DNA of 64,000 bases from the NCBI RefSeq assembly GCF_005860795.2, contig NZ_CP058350.1:2014501-2078500 (forward strand). The letters are read 5' to 3'. The notes beneath the pieces were generated by a model. That model saw nothing but the letters and a program-made list of their open reading frames with translations, did no database searches and was not told where the DNA came from. A program made the translations under genes and the position numbers. The DNA comes from Peteryoungia desertarenae (lineage in GTDB: Bacteria; Pseudomonadota; Alphaproteobacteria; Rhizobiales; Rhizobiaceae). Shown in pieces: positions 27,155 through 35,393 of the stretch. Position 1 is the first letter of the stretch; every line of letters begins with the position of its first letter.

Positions 27155-27176
27155 ATGATATCATATGCGATATCAT
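27155..27176 (-). promoter_or_regulatory. Putative operator of PIN toxin-antitoxin operon
   Basis: ATGATATCAT (27155-27164) is a perfect palindrome. GATATCAT recurs at 27169-27176, 12 bp further on, close to one helical turn. The repeats start 8 bp upstream of the PIN gene start and suit binding by a ribbon-helix-helix antitoxin. The role is inferred. Confidence 0.6.
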
Positions 27177-27196
27177 GTCAAGTTTTGCAGAGCGTC

Positions 27197-27471
27197 TAGA
27201 GCCGTTCATTTCTAAATGGAATCAGTTCTGTTGACTGAAACGGAGTCGGATGGTCGCCCGGCTGGCGCGCGTCGTAGTCATCGCATACGGCCAAGCCAGC
27301 CGGGCGATCAGGCGGCCCGTTCCAGCCAACCCGAAGGGCCGGGCATCTTTCCGCCGGGATCAGCGGCGATCGTCTCGCCCATACCCTGGGGTATGGTCTT
27401 CGGCAATCGTCGCTGCCCCGACAAAAACCTGCTCCGGCAGAACTGCTTCTATTTAAGAATGAACGGCTCTA
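27197..27471. mobile_element. 275-bp MITE-like element with 34-bp terminal inverted repeats
   Basis: The left end (27197-27230) and the reverse complement of the right end (27438-27471) agree at 30 of 34 positions; both start TAGAGCCGTTCATT and end CAGTTCTG. Inside, a 13-bp stem TCGCCCGGCTGGC/GCCAGCCGGGCGA (27254-27307) and an 8-bp stem CCATACCC/GGGTATGG (27379-27396) form two large hairpins. No gene is encoded, so it would be non-autonomous. It lies just upstream of the PIN toxin promoter, in the gap 27147-27680. The remainder of that gap shows no supported gene. Confidence 0.7.
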
Positions 27472-27680
27472 ACTCTTCGCACCCCCGAAAAGAAAAAAGC
27501 CGTGCGACTGGGACCAATCGCACGGCCGGCAAAAAAGGTGCCGAAGTTTGTCCTCGGGACAGGCAGACAGGCATCGAGACGGTCCGCAGATGCGGGGTAA
27601 ACCTCGATGCAAGAGGAAAGGGGGCCAATGTCGGGCTCGGCATGCACCCCCGGTATTCAGATGGATAAGGCCTTGGCCGG

Positions 27681-28196
27681 TCAGAGCTTGGGCGGCTGAT
27701 AGGGCCTTGGCAGATTGCGATTGGGCATGTCGGGTCGCGGCTCCGGCACGACGGTGCCGGTGACAATGCCGGCATCATGCCGGGCAACAGCCGGTTCGGC
27801 TACGGCTGCTTCACGCATGATCTGCTCGACCTTCGGCTTGACGATCTCGACGGAGCCGCGTGCCAGAGCGCCGACGCTTTCGCTCACGGCCGGATTGATC
27901 GCCGGCGTGTCGCTTGCCTCGCCCAGCTGGTCGCCGAGAAGCTGATAGGCAACGAGTGCGCCTTCGCGCGCCTTGTGGCCGATCACCGTCAGCGTTTCCC
28001 GGCCCTTCTCGCAGACCTCGGGCTTTTCGATGCAAAGCGCGCCGATATACTGGACGGCACCCGTTGCCGCAGCAATTGCGTCGCCCATTTCAAGCCGAGG
28101 GCCTTCAGCGGTGTCATCCGATGACTGGGCGCTGAAAAAGGACAGCACCACAAGCGTCATCGTGCACCAGAAAGTTCCCTTGATCAGAAACCACAT
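27681..28196 (-). CDS. DUF5330-domain protein
   Basis: This 171-residue protein starts at ATG 28196. One N-terminal hydrophobic helix ('MWFLIKGTFWCTMTLVVLSF') precedes a soluble helical domain with two cysteines ('ALCIEKPEVCEKG') that may form a disulfide, so the domain is probably periplasmic. 'VIGHKAREGALVAYQLLGDQ' is conserved in this rhizobial family. The tail is rich in Pro, Asn and Arg. The function is unknown. Confidence 0.75.
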   Translation of the reverse strand: MWFLIKGTFWCTMTLVVLSFFSAQSSDDTAEGPRLEMGDAIAAATGAVQYIGALCIEKPEVCEKGRETLTVIGHKAREGALVAYQLLGDQLGEASDTPAINPAVSESVGALARGSVEIVKPKVEQIMREAAVAEPAVARHDAGIVTGTVVPEPRPDMPNRNLPRPYQPPKL

Positions 28197-28652
28197 GTCT
28201 TCACCAGTCCCTGTTGTCCGGTCGTTGCCGGCCTGCCGGGTTGCTCCCGACTTGTGCAATCACCTTTAGACGCGGTCTGCGAAGAACGATTTGCAAAAAC
28301 CGCTGGGGTTTTCGTCAAATTCATTTAAAATGCGATGCAATACCCCGTTCCGGACCATTTGCCTCAAATCTTATCCTTTGCTGTTAAGCATAATTGCGGC
28401 GCAATCCCGCTTATCCACCGGCAATTGCGGGCCTGTCGCTGCCGCAAGTGTTAACGGAAACGCGAAAACTGTTCAAATTCCGCCGCTTACCCCGCGTTAA
28501 CCATAAAAAACAAAGAGCCGGATGCCTGTCTCGTTTATGGTCATTTCGGGCTTTTCGCGCCGCCAAACGGGTGGCGCCTTATCTATTCCTTAAGCGCGCG
28601 CGCCCTAGGATCGGGCCTCGATAGAAGATGATTCTGGCGCGGATTCAAAAGC
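28197..28652 (+). promoter_or_regulatory. 456-bp divergent regulatory region upstream of histidine kinase
   Basis: No gene is visible. The right half is AT-richer and carries a CtrA-type half-site TTAACCAT (28497-28504) about 150 bp upstream of the kinase start, with other TTAA motifs nearby (28396, 28451). CtrA control is a guess based on the motif and on the PleC/DivJ-like kinase downstream. Confidence 0.35.
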
Positions 28653-30206
28653 GTGTCTGTATTGCGTAAAATGGCTGATGGAATGACCGCGATGGTGGAT
28701 CGGCTGGCCCAGCATGGCCTGCCGCGGGACCACCATGACGGCGCATGCTCAGCCCGTGTTACGATCCTGCTGCGCCATCTTGCCCGCGTCTTCGCCATCG
28801 CCCTGATTGCCGTTCCGGCAGGCCTCGCCTTTGTCTGGAACCCGGCCATAGCACTGCCCATCGGCTTTGCGCTGGTCGCCGTCCTTTACATGCTGAGCGC
28901 CCTTGCCATCGTCGCAGTCCACCGCGTCGGCCTCTCGACGGCAGGCGAAAGCGCCGATAGGCATCAGCCTGCCCCCATGCAGGATCTTCTGGATTTCTGC
29001 CCGGGCCTCTTCCTGCAGCTCGATGCCATGGGCGCCGTCCGCCAGACCGGCGGTCGCGATCGGGATATGTTCCTTTCCTTCCTGCGCGAACCCTTCGAGC
29101 GTCCCTTTGTCGAGCAGGTCCATGTCTCGGATCGCATCCGCTTCATCCAGGCACTCGACCAGCTCCGCCAGGGTGTCGACGCCGTCCTGATCGACCTCAG
29201 GCTGGACCGTCCGATTCTCGGCCTCGACCACACCCAGTTCATGAATATCCGCCTCGACATGACCGCGCGTCGCGACGCAGACGGTATGCTGGAAGGCGTG
29301 CTGGCCCAGATGCTCGACATCGAAGGCGAAATGGAGATCCGCGCGGCCGTCAGCGCCAAGGAATCGGAAGCCGCCGAAGCCCATGAGGCGAAGAGCCGCT
29401 TCCTTGCCGCCGTCAGCCACGAGCTGCGCACACCGCTCAACGCCATCCTCGGCTTTTCCGACATTCTCGCGGGCGAATATTTCGGCAAGCTCGAAAACGA
29501 CCGCCAGCGCGAATATGTCCAGCTGATCCGCCAGTCGGGCGCCCATCTCCTGTCGGTGGTCAACACCATGCTCGACATGTCGAAGATCGAGGCAGGCCGC
29601 TACGAGCTGATGTTGGAAACCTTTCCCGTGGCCGAAACCATTGTCGGATGCGAGCAGATGCTCTCGCTTCAGGCCACCTCCAAGGGGGTGAAGCTGACGA
29701 GCCGCCTGCCGCGCGCTCTGGGTGACATCACCGCCGATCCGCGCGCGCTTCGCCAGATCATCATCAATCTCGTCAGCAATGCGGTGAAATTCACCGATGC
29801 CGGCGGCGCGGTCACGATCGACGCCAGCCTTCGCGATAACCGGCTTGCGATTTCCGTCAGCGATACCGGTATTGGCATTGCCGCGGACAAGATCGAAGCG
29901 CTCGGTCGCCCCTTCATGCAGATCCACAATGACCTGAACCGCAACTATGAGGGTTCCGGCCTCGGCCTTTCGCTGGTAAAGGGACTGACGGCGCTGCATG
30001 GTGGCAGCTTCGCCATCGAAAGCCGTCCTGGCGAGGGGACCGTGGTCACCGTCAGCCTGCCGGTCGACGGCTCCGGTGCTGCCGCCCAGGCCGCCATGAG
30101 TGACAACATGGTCGAGTTTCCGCCACGACTGCTGGCGGTCGAGCCGGCCTCAAGGGAAAGCGGAAAAGAGACCGTCAATGGCAAAGCCAAAGCGAAAATC
30201 GCCTGA
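28653..30206 (+). CDS. PleC/DivJ-type sensor histidine kinase
   Basis: This 517-residue inner-membrane kinase has two N-terminal helices (about 45-63 and 67-90), then a PAS-like region (about 110-240). The HisKA domain is 'KSRFLAAVSHELRTPLNAIL', with the phospho-accepting His, followed by 'GFSDILAGEYFGKLENDRQR'. The latter resembles the DivJ/PleC/PdhS group that acts on DivK. The ATPase domain has the N box 'QIIINLVSNAVKFTD', G1 'VSDTGIGIAADKI' and G2 'GSGLGLSLVKGLTALHGG'. GTG 28653 has no clear ribosome site, and ATG 28674 is an alternative start. It overlaps the peptidoglycan-binding gene by 29 bp. Confidence 0.85.
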   Translation: MSVLRKMADGMTAMVDRLAQHGLPRDHHDGACSARVTILLRHLARVFAIALIAVPAGLAFVWNPAIALPIGFALVAVLYMLSALAIVAVHRVGLSTAGESADRHQPAPMQDLLDFCPGLFLQLDAMGAVRQTGGRDRDMFLSFLREPFERPFVEQVHVSDRIRFIQALDQLRQGVDAVLIDLRLDRPILGLDHTQFMNIRLDMTARRDADGMLEGVLAQMLDIEGEMEIRAAVSAKESEAAEAHEAKSRFLAAVSHELRTPLNAILGFSDILAGEYFGKLENDRQREYVQLIRQSGAHLLSVVNTMLDMSKIEAGRYELMLETFPVAETIVGCEQMLSLQATSKGVKLTSRLPRALGDITADPRALRQIIINLVSNAVKFTDAGGAVTIDASLRDNRLAISVSDTGIGIAADKIEALGRPFMQIHNDLNRNYEGSGLGLSLVKGLTALHGGSFAIESRPGEGTVVTVSLPVDGSGAAAQAAMSDNMVEFPPRLLAVEPASRESGKETVNGKAKAKIA

Positions 30207-31203
30207 CAGGAGAAAGCCAGCGCCAGCTGAGCCGGGTCTCCTGATGAGGGGCGGCCAGGCTTTGCTCGGTCTGATTGGTCGCCATCCGCGTTTCTTTGTG
30301 GGTGTGTCCATTTTCGGCGTGGCCTTCGGCTCCGTCGCCGCCAATGCGCTCTGGTACCAGCCCGGCCAGCATCCGTCGCCATTGATGCGCACGCGCAGCG
30401 CCGAGGATTTCACCGCCCTTGGCGGCGTGAACCGCAACAGAGACGCCGCCGAAGAAGGCGAAGTCACCACCTTCCGTATTACCCGCGAGGGTGATCCCGC
30501 TCTGCAAGAGGCCGCCACGGCCGATGAGATTGCGGCCCGTGTGCATGAAATCCAGACCCTGCTTGCCCGGCGCGGCTTTTATCAGGGCGAGGCCGATGGT
30601 GTCATCGGGCCGCGCACGGAAGCGGCAATCATCAATTACCAGAAAACCATCTCGATGGAGCCCGACGGCCTCGTCTCCGACGAATTGCTGGTGGCGCTGC
30701 GTCTCGACACAAGCGTCACGGCGGCTGTCCCGGCCCAGCGACCCGCTCCCGATGCCCGCGATCCCGCCGCCATTGATCCGGTCGCTGCCGCCATCCGCAA
30801 GGCCGAAACCCAGCTCCGCCCCTCGGCCGCAGCAAATGCGCAGCGTCCACCGGCTCTTGAACAGCCCAAGCCGCAGTTGCAGCCGCAGGCGCAGGCAGAC
30901 ACAAAGCCCGCACCCTATCGTCCCGCAGTGGCCGCGCCACCCGTGCCAGCTGTCGATGTCGCCGCCAGGCCGCAGCAGCCGGCCGCCCTTGAGCAGCCGA
31001 AACCGGTCGCCGATCCGGGGCTGGTCATGGATATCCAGCGCGGCTTGACCAACATGGCCTTCAGCAATGTCGCAATCGACGGCATCGCCGGGGACGCCAC
31101 CCGCGACGCCATCCGTCGCTTCGAGCGCCATTACCAGCTTCCCGTCACGGGCGAGCCAAGCCTCGCCGTTCTGAAGAAGCTTCGGGCTATCGGCGCGCTC
31201 TGA
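30178..31203 (+). CDS. Membrane-anchored protein with two peptidoglycan-binding domains
   Basis: This protein has 341 residues. ATG 30178, preceded by GGAAAAGAG, overlaps the kinase gene. A basic N-terminus precedes a membrane helix ('RFFVGVSIFGVAFGSVAANA'). The first PG_binding_1 domain is 'IQTLLARRGFYQGEADGVIG' plus 'GPRTEAAIINYQKTISMEPD'. A Pro/Ala/Gln linker of about 110 residues follows, then a second domain 'IQRGLTNMAFSNVAIDGIAG' plus 'ATRDAIRRFERHYQLPVTGE'. It probably binds the cell wall from the inner membrane. Overlap with a kinase gene suggests a shared envelope or cell-cycle role. Confidence 0.85.
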   Translation: MAKPKRKSPDRRKPAPAEPGLLMRGGQALLGLIGRHPRFFVGVSIFGVAFGSVAANALWYQPGQHPSPLMRTRSAEDFTALGGVNRNRDAAEEGEVTTFRITREGDPALQEAATADEIAARVHEIQTLLARRGFYQGEADGVIGPRTEAAIINYQKTISMEPDGLVSDELLVALRLDTSVTAAVPAQRPAPDARDPAAIDPVAAAIRKAETQLRPSAAANAQRPPALEQPKPQLQPQAQADTKPAPYRPAVAAPPVPAVDVAARPQQPAALEQPKPVADPGLVMDIQRGLTNMAFSNVAIDGIAGDATRDAIRRFERHYQLPVTGEPSLAVLKKLRAIGAL

Positions 31204-31289
31204 GGCGATGGAAAGCCCGTTTTTCAAGGCTTTGCATTGCCTTGAAACCCATCGACAATGTCTTGCGGTTTTCTTGAACGTCCGCTCCG

Positions 31290-32273
31290 TCAGTCCTGCC
31301 AGGGCAGCAAACCGGCGTCACGGGCCACCTTGCCCATGAAGGCGTCAGGATGCAGGCTCTCCCCCGCCTCAATCCGTTGGTAGAGCTCAAGGTAGCGTTT
31401 CGCCATTTGCTCTGCCGTGAAATGCGCTTGAAAATGCGCATGGATTGCGCGCCGGTCATAGTCTTCGATCCGGCGGATCGCCGCCGCCAGTTCGTCCCCC
31501 TCGGCAGAGAGCCTGCCGGCAAACTCAGGCACCAGTTCCGGCAGCGAGCCATAGGGCGTCGCAAAGATCGGCAGGCCGAAATACATCGCCTCGATGACCG
31601 CCACGCCAAAGGGCTCATGCCAGCGCACGGGAAACAGCAATCCGCTGGAGGGGCGCAGGTAACGGGCCTTTTCAATGTCATCCACCATGCCCTTGAACCG
31701 GGCATTGGGATCAAGCGTCAGTCGGAAGCCCATCTTCAGGTTGAGGCGATGGCCGCCGAGAATGTCGATGGGAAGTCCGGCCTTGCGGGCGACGCGGATC
31801 GCGCCCGTGACATTCTTCACCTTCCAGGCAGCCTTTGCGAGAAAGGTCAAGGACCCGCCATGCGCCAAAAGATCCGGTTCCGGATAGGCGCGCGGGTCGA
31901 CGCCATTATAGACAAAGACTTTGCCCCCATGCGCTTGCGCGTGATGGGCAGACAGGAAGATCGAATTGGCATGGAAGCGGTGAACCTCCTTCGAATTGCC
32001 ATGGATCGTCACGCAGGCCTTGCCGTCATAATCCGGATCGAGGCCGGTGTGACTGTGCACGACGTCAATCCCTGGCGGGATCTGTGCTTCCAGGGGACGG
32101 CCGCTGTCGAAGGGGTAGAGCTTGCCATAGGCCCAGGAAGAGCCGTCGGGAGCCATGAGGCTCGCCTGATGGCCCATCTCCGTCAGCGCCCGCCCGAGCC
32201 ACAGGATGATCCGCTCCGCCCCGCCATAGCGGATGGCCGGGATGGGGGCTGATGAGACGAGGAGGATTTGCAT
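31290..32273 (-). CDS. Glycosyltransferase family 4
   Basis: This 327-residue GT-B enzyme starts at ATG 32273. The opening 'MQILLVSSAPIPAIRYGGAE' is the glycine-rich N-domain loop of GT4 enzymes. The donor-binding domain has 'GLLFPVRWHEPFGVAVIEAM' with the E-x7-E pattern, followed by 'GLPIFATPYGSLPELV'. It transfers a sugar from a nucleotide donor; donor and acceptor are unknown. It stands alone, not in a polysaccharide cluster. Confidence 0.85.
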   Translation of the reverse strand: MQILLVSSAPIPAIRYGGAERIILWLGRALTEMGHQASLMAPDGSSWAYGKLYPFDSGRPLEAQIPPGIDVVHSHTGLDPDYDGKACVTIHGNSKEVHRFHANSIFLSAHHAQAHGGKVFVYNGVDPRAYPEPDLLAHGGSLTFLAKAAWKVKNVTGAIRVARKAGLPIDILGGHRLNLKMGFRLTLDPNARFKGMVDDIEKARYLRPSSGLLFPVRWHEPFGVAVIEAMYFGLPIFATPYGSLPELVPEFAGRLSAEGDELAAAIRRIEDYDRRAIHAHFQAHFTAEQMAKRYLELYQRIEAGESLHPDAFMGKVARDAGLLPWQD

Positions 32274-32466
32274 GAGGCACTCGGGCAGGACATAGAAAGG
32301 ACATGCGTAACATGCCCGCGCACCATCCGGCAATCTCCGGGGTCTCCGCTCGTTCCTCCCGCCGCCCTGTCGGCGAATCTTGGGTTTATCCCGGTTTCAG
32401 ACCCCCTGAATATAGAGGTTTCTTAACCAAAGGCTGGCAGAATCTGGAGAATCGAGGAGGGTCAAG

Positions 32467-33930
32467 ATGAGCATGGCAATGGAGAAGGCCGATTATGAGC
32501 TGCCGGGCGCGCCACGCCCGGAGCCAGTGGAGAATGCGACCGAACAGGCTGACAAGCTGCGCCTGATCATCACCAGGCTTGCCGAGGAGGCGTCAAGTCT
32601 TGGGGTGGATCTGGTCGACATCGCCGGTGCCATCCAGGATGTCGCCGCTACATCGAAGCGCCATGCTCAGACCTTTGACCAGGTCACCCGCCAGGCCCTG
32701 AACATCGCTGAAGTCAACAAGAGCATCGCCGAAACCCTGCGCGACAATGACCAGACTGCGGTCGAAGCGCGCAAGATGCTGACCGAAAGCGCGTCGCGTC
32801 TGAGCGGTGCGGTTGGCAAGATCGACCACATGGTGACTGCGTCCGAGCAGATCGGCACCGAGATCGGCTCCTTCTCCACGTCACTGTCGGATGTCGACCG
32901 CGTCGCCGAGGAAATCGGCACGATTGCCCGCCAGACCAACCTGCTGGCGCTGAATGCCGCAATCGAGGCCGCACGTGCGGGCGAGGCCGGCAAGGGTTTT
33001 GCCGTTGTCGCCTCCGAAATTCGCGCCCTTGCGCTCCAGACATCACAGGCGACGGGCTCGATCCAGACCACACTCAACGAAATTCGCACCAAGATCACCA
33101 ATCTCTCGGAGGCCGGTCGCAGCGCGACAACCAGCGCCCGTGATGTGCGCGAGACCTCGCAGGCCATGAACAATTCCTTCGGAACCATGGAAGGCGTCAT
33201 TACCCGCATTCTGGATGGCTCCTCCATCATGGTGCAGACCACCGACCAGGTCGACCGGCAATGCGCCGAATTCGTCCACGCCCTCGGCGATATGGCCGGC
33301 GAAGTGCGCGGTTCCGATGCCGCCCTGCAAAATGCCGCGGGACGCGTCGATAAGGTGGTTGCGCTATCCGAGACCCTGATCCAGCTGACAGCCAGCGCCG
33401 GTATTCGCACCACGGACAGCGAGTGGATCGACACTGCCACAGGTGTTGCCGCCCAGATCTCCGACGCGTTCCAGCGCGCCGTCGACAGTGGCCGCATCAG
33501 CCTGCAACAGCTTTTCGACCGCAATTACCGCCAGATCCCCGGCACTGATCCGGTCCAGATGATGACCGGCTTCACCGAGTTCACTGATCAGGTTCTGCCC
33601 GGAATCCAGGAGCCGATCCTGTCGATTTCCGACCGCATCGGCTTCTGTGCCGCAGTGGATGAAAACGGCTACCTGCCGACCCACAACAAGAAATTCTCCG
33701 CCCCGCAGCGGCCGGGCGACAGCGTCTGGAACACGGCAAACTGCCGCAACCGCCGCATCTTCAACGACCGCGTCGGTCTCGCCGCCGGTCGCTCCACGGC
33801 ACCCTTCCTCGTCCAGACCTATCGCCGCGACATGGGCGGCGGCAATTTCGTGCTGATGAAAGACATCTCCGCCCCCATCTTCGTCTCCGGTCGTCACTGG
33901 GGTGGACTGAGACTGGCGGTCAAGGTCTGA
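32467..33930 (+). CDS. Soluble methyl-accepting chemotaxis protein with C-terminal sensor region
   Basis: This 487-residue protein has no membrane helix and no periplasmic domain. ATG 32467 follows GAGGAGGG. The signalling domain is N-terminal: '[20 protein letters not shown]' and '[20 protein letters not shown]' form the conserved hairpin tip that contacts CheA and CheW. The C-terminal 150 residues ('[20 protein letters not shown]', '[17 protein letters not shown]', '[20 protein letters not shown]') look like a cytoplasmic Cache/PAS-like sensor. The order is therefore the reverse of the usual receptor. The ligand is unknown. Confidence 0.85.
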   Translation: MSMAMEKADYELPGAPRPEPVENATEQADKLRLIITRLAEEASSLGVDLVDIAGAIQDVAATSKRHAQTFDQVTRQALNIAEVNKSIAETLRDNDQTAVEARKMLTESASRLSGAVGKIDHMVTASEQIGTEIGSFSTSLSDVDRVAEEIGTIARQTNLLALNAAIEAARAGEAGKGFAVVASEIRALALQTSQATGSIQTTLNEIRTKITNLSEAGRSATTSARDVRETSQAMNNSFGTMEGVITRILDGSSIMVQTTDQVDRQCAEFVHALGDMAGEVRGSDAALQNAAGRVDKVVALSETLIQLTASAGIRTTDSEWIDTATGVAAQISDAFQRAVDSGRISLQQLFDRNYRQIPGTDPVQMMTGFTEFTDQVLPGIQEPILSISDRIGFCAAVDENGYLPTHNKKFSAPQRPGDSVWNTANCRNRRIFNDRVGLAAGRSTAPFLVQTYRRDMGGGNFVLMKDISAPIFVSGRHWGGLRLAVKV

Positions 33931-34023
33931 GCAAGGGCTGAAATCGAGGCAATGAAACCGAAAGGGGACGGCACCAGCCATCCCCTTTGCAATTTGTCCA
34001 TCGAAAGCCGCTTGTCGGCCCGC

Positions 34024-35274
34024 TCACTGCGTCAGCCTGACGCCTCCAGCGGATGACGAGCTGGCCGTCGCTTCATAGGGTTCCACCTGCCAGTTGGCCG
34101 AGTTCATGATGATCGTGTTGACCACCAGCGAGATCTGGCTCTTCTGGTTGGTGGTGGAATTGTAGGTCACGTCGCGGTTCGGCAGGTGAATGATGCCCTT
34201 GAGGATCTCGCCGCGCGAGCCGTTGAAGATATACTGCCGCTTGTTGCGGTTGTTGTTGGGGTCGGATGTCTTTTCAAACATCAGAATGCCTGCATAAGGT
34301 CCCGTTGTCGGCGCCGTGGCGGTAAAGGTCAGCCCGCCATTGGCGCGCAGTTCGCTGTCGACGTCCGGGAAGTAGAAGGTCACGCCCTCTGCAATCACGG
34401 TCGCGCCGGAATTGATGATCATCCGTCCACGAATGATGTGCAGGCCCGGTTCAAAGGTCACCGTCGGGCTGCCATTGAAGGTCGTGCCGCAATGCAGGCC
34501 GGGTTTCATCGTAATGCGCTGCCCGTCTTTTGTCCCCTGCGTCGTGCAGGTGGAGGGCACCACCGGTTCGGGAAGCTTGCCGGCATAGGGGTCGGCCTCG
34601 GCCGCGCAGCCCGTTTCCAGATTGGTCAGCGTGCCGCCATTGCGGATGTTCTGCGTGCCTTTCACGCAGAAGCGGCGCGTTTCGATCCGTGCACCGGCAT
34701 TCATGATGAAGGCCGGCGAGGAGGTCGAATGCACATGCACCTCGCAGTTCTCGCTTTTCAGATTGGCGCCGGAATTGATCAGCACGGCCTGGTTCTGATT
34801 GCCGAGCGCATAGATGCAGGCGCCGCCAGTCTTTTCCCCGGAGGTCATGGCCGTGGCGGTCAGGCCGAGCGGGATCTCGTCCATGCCGATCAGGCCGAGG
34901 AAATAGGTGCGGTGCGGTTTGGAGAAATTCGCAGTCAGGCTGCCGTCCGGGTTCTGGACGAGCGCAAGCGACGTTCCATTCACGGCGAGTTCGGCCAGTT
35001 CCTTCGAAGACTCGGGCAGATCCGACATGTAGCCTCTGGCGCGGTCCAGTTGCCCTTGCGCGTCGGTATCGCGGGCAGCAGCCAGAACCGCAGCATCCAG
35101 TTCACCCTGTAGCCGTGCTTTTTCTGCCATGGCAAGCGTCACATCCAGCGCGCCCCCGGCTGTCACCAGGAGTACCGGAATCAGCAATGCTGTAAGCATG
35201 CCGAAATTGCCGCCGCGATCACGCAGCAGTCTGGCTGCCGATCCCTGGAGTTTTCGTGAATGGCGTTCCGTCAT
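34024..35274 (-). CDS. TadE/TadG-like pilus assembly protein
   Basis: This protein has 416 residues. The N-terminal 'RLLRDRGGNFGMLTALLIPV' is the TadE/G membrane segment, followed by 'KARLQGELDAAVLAAARD' as in Flp-pilus minor pseudopilins. The rest is a beta-rich exported domain with many Gly/Asn turns ('FEPGLHIIRGRMIINSGATV'). No other tad or cpa gene is near, so it is probably one of the scattered TadG-like proteins of rhizobia. The role in pili is inferred from the N-terminus only. Confidence 0.75.
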   Translation of the reverse strand: MTERHSRKLQGSAARLLRDRGGNFGMLTALLIPVLLVTAGGALDVTLAMAEKARLQGELDAAVLAAARDTDAQGQLDRARGYMSDLPESSKELAELAVNGTSLALVQNPDGSLTANFSKPHRTYFLGLIGMDEIPLGLTATAMTSGEKTGGACIYALGNQNQAVLINSGANLKSENCEVHVHSTSSPAFIMNAGARIETRRFCVKGTQNIRNGGTLTNLETGCAAEADPYAGKLPEPVVPSTCTTQGTKDGQRITMKPGLHCGTTFNGSPTVTFEPGLHIIRGRMIINSGATVIAEGVTFYFPDVDSELRANGGLTFTATAPTTGPYAGILMFEKTSDPNNNRNKRQYIFNGSRGEILKGIIHLPNRDVTYNSTTNQKSQISLVVNTIIMNSANWQVEPYEATASSSSAGGVRLTQ

Positions 35275-35393
35275 CGATCTTACCTTTCGTCGTCCGTCCG
35301 CTTTTGTTTGTTTTAATCACGAAAGCCTATTAATCAGATAAATGGGATTGGTAAAATTTGATCGATGCGTCAGAATATGGCGTTGGTAACGCG

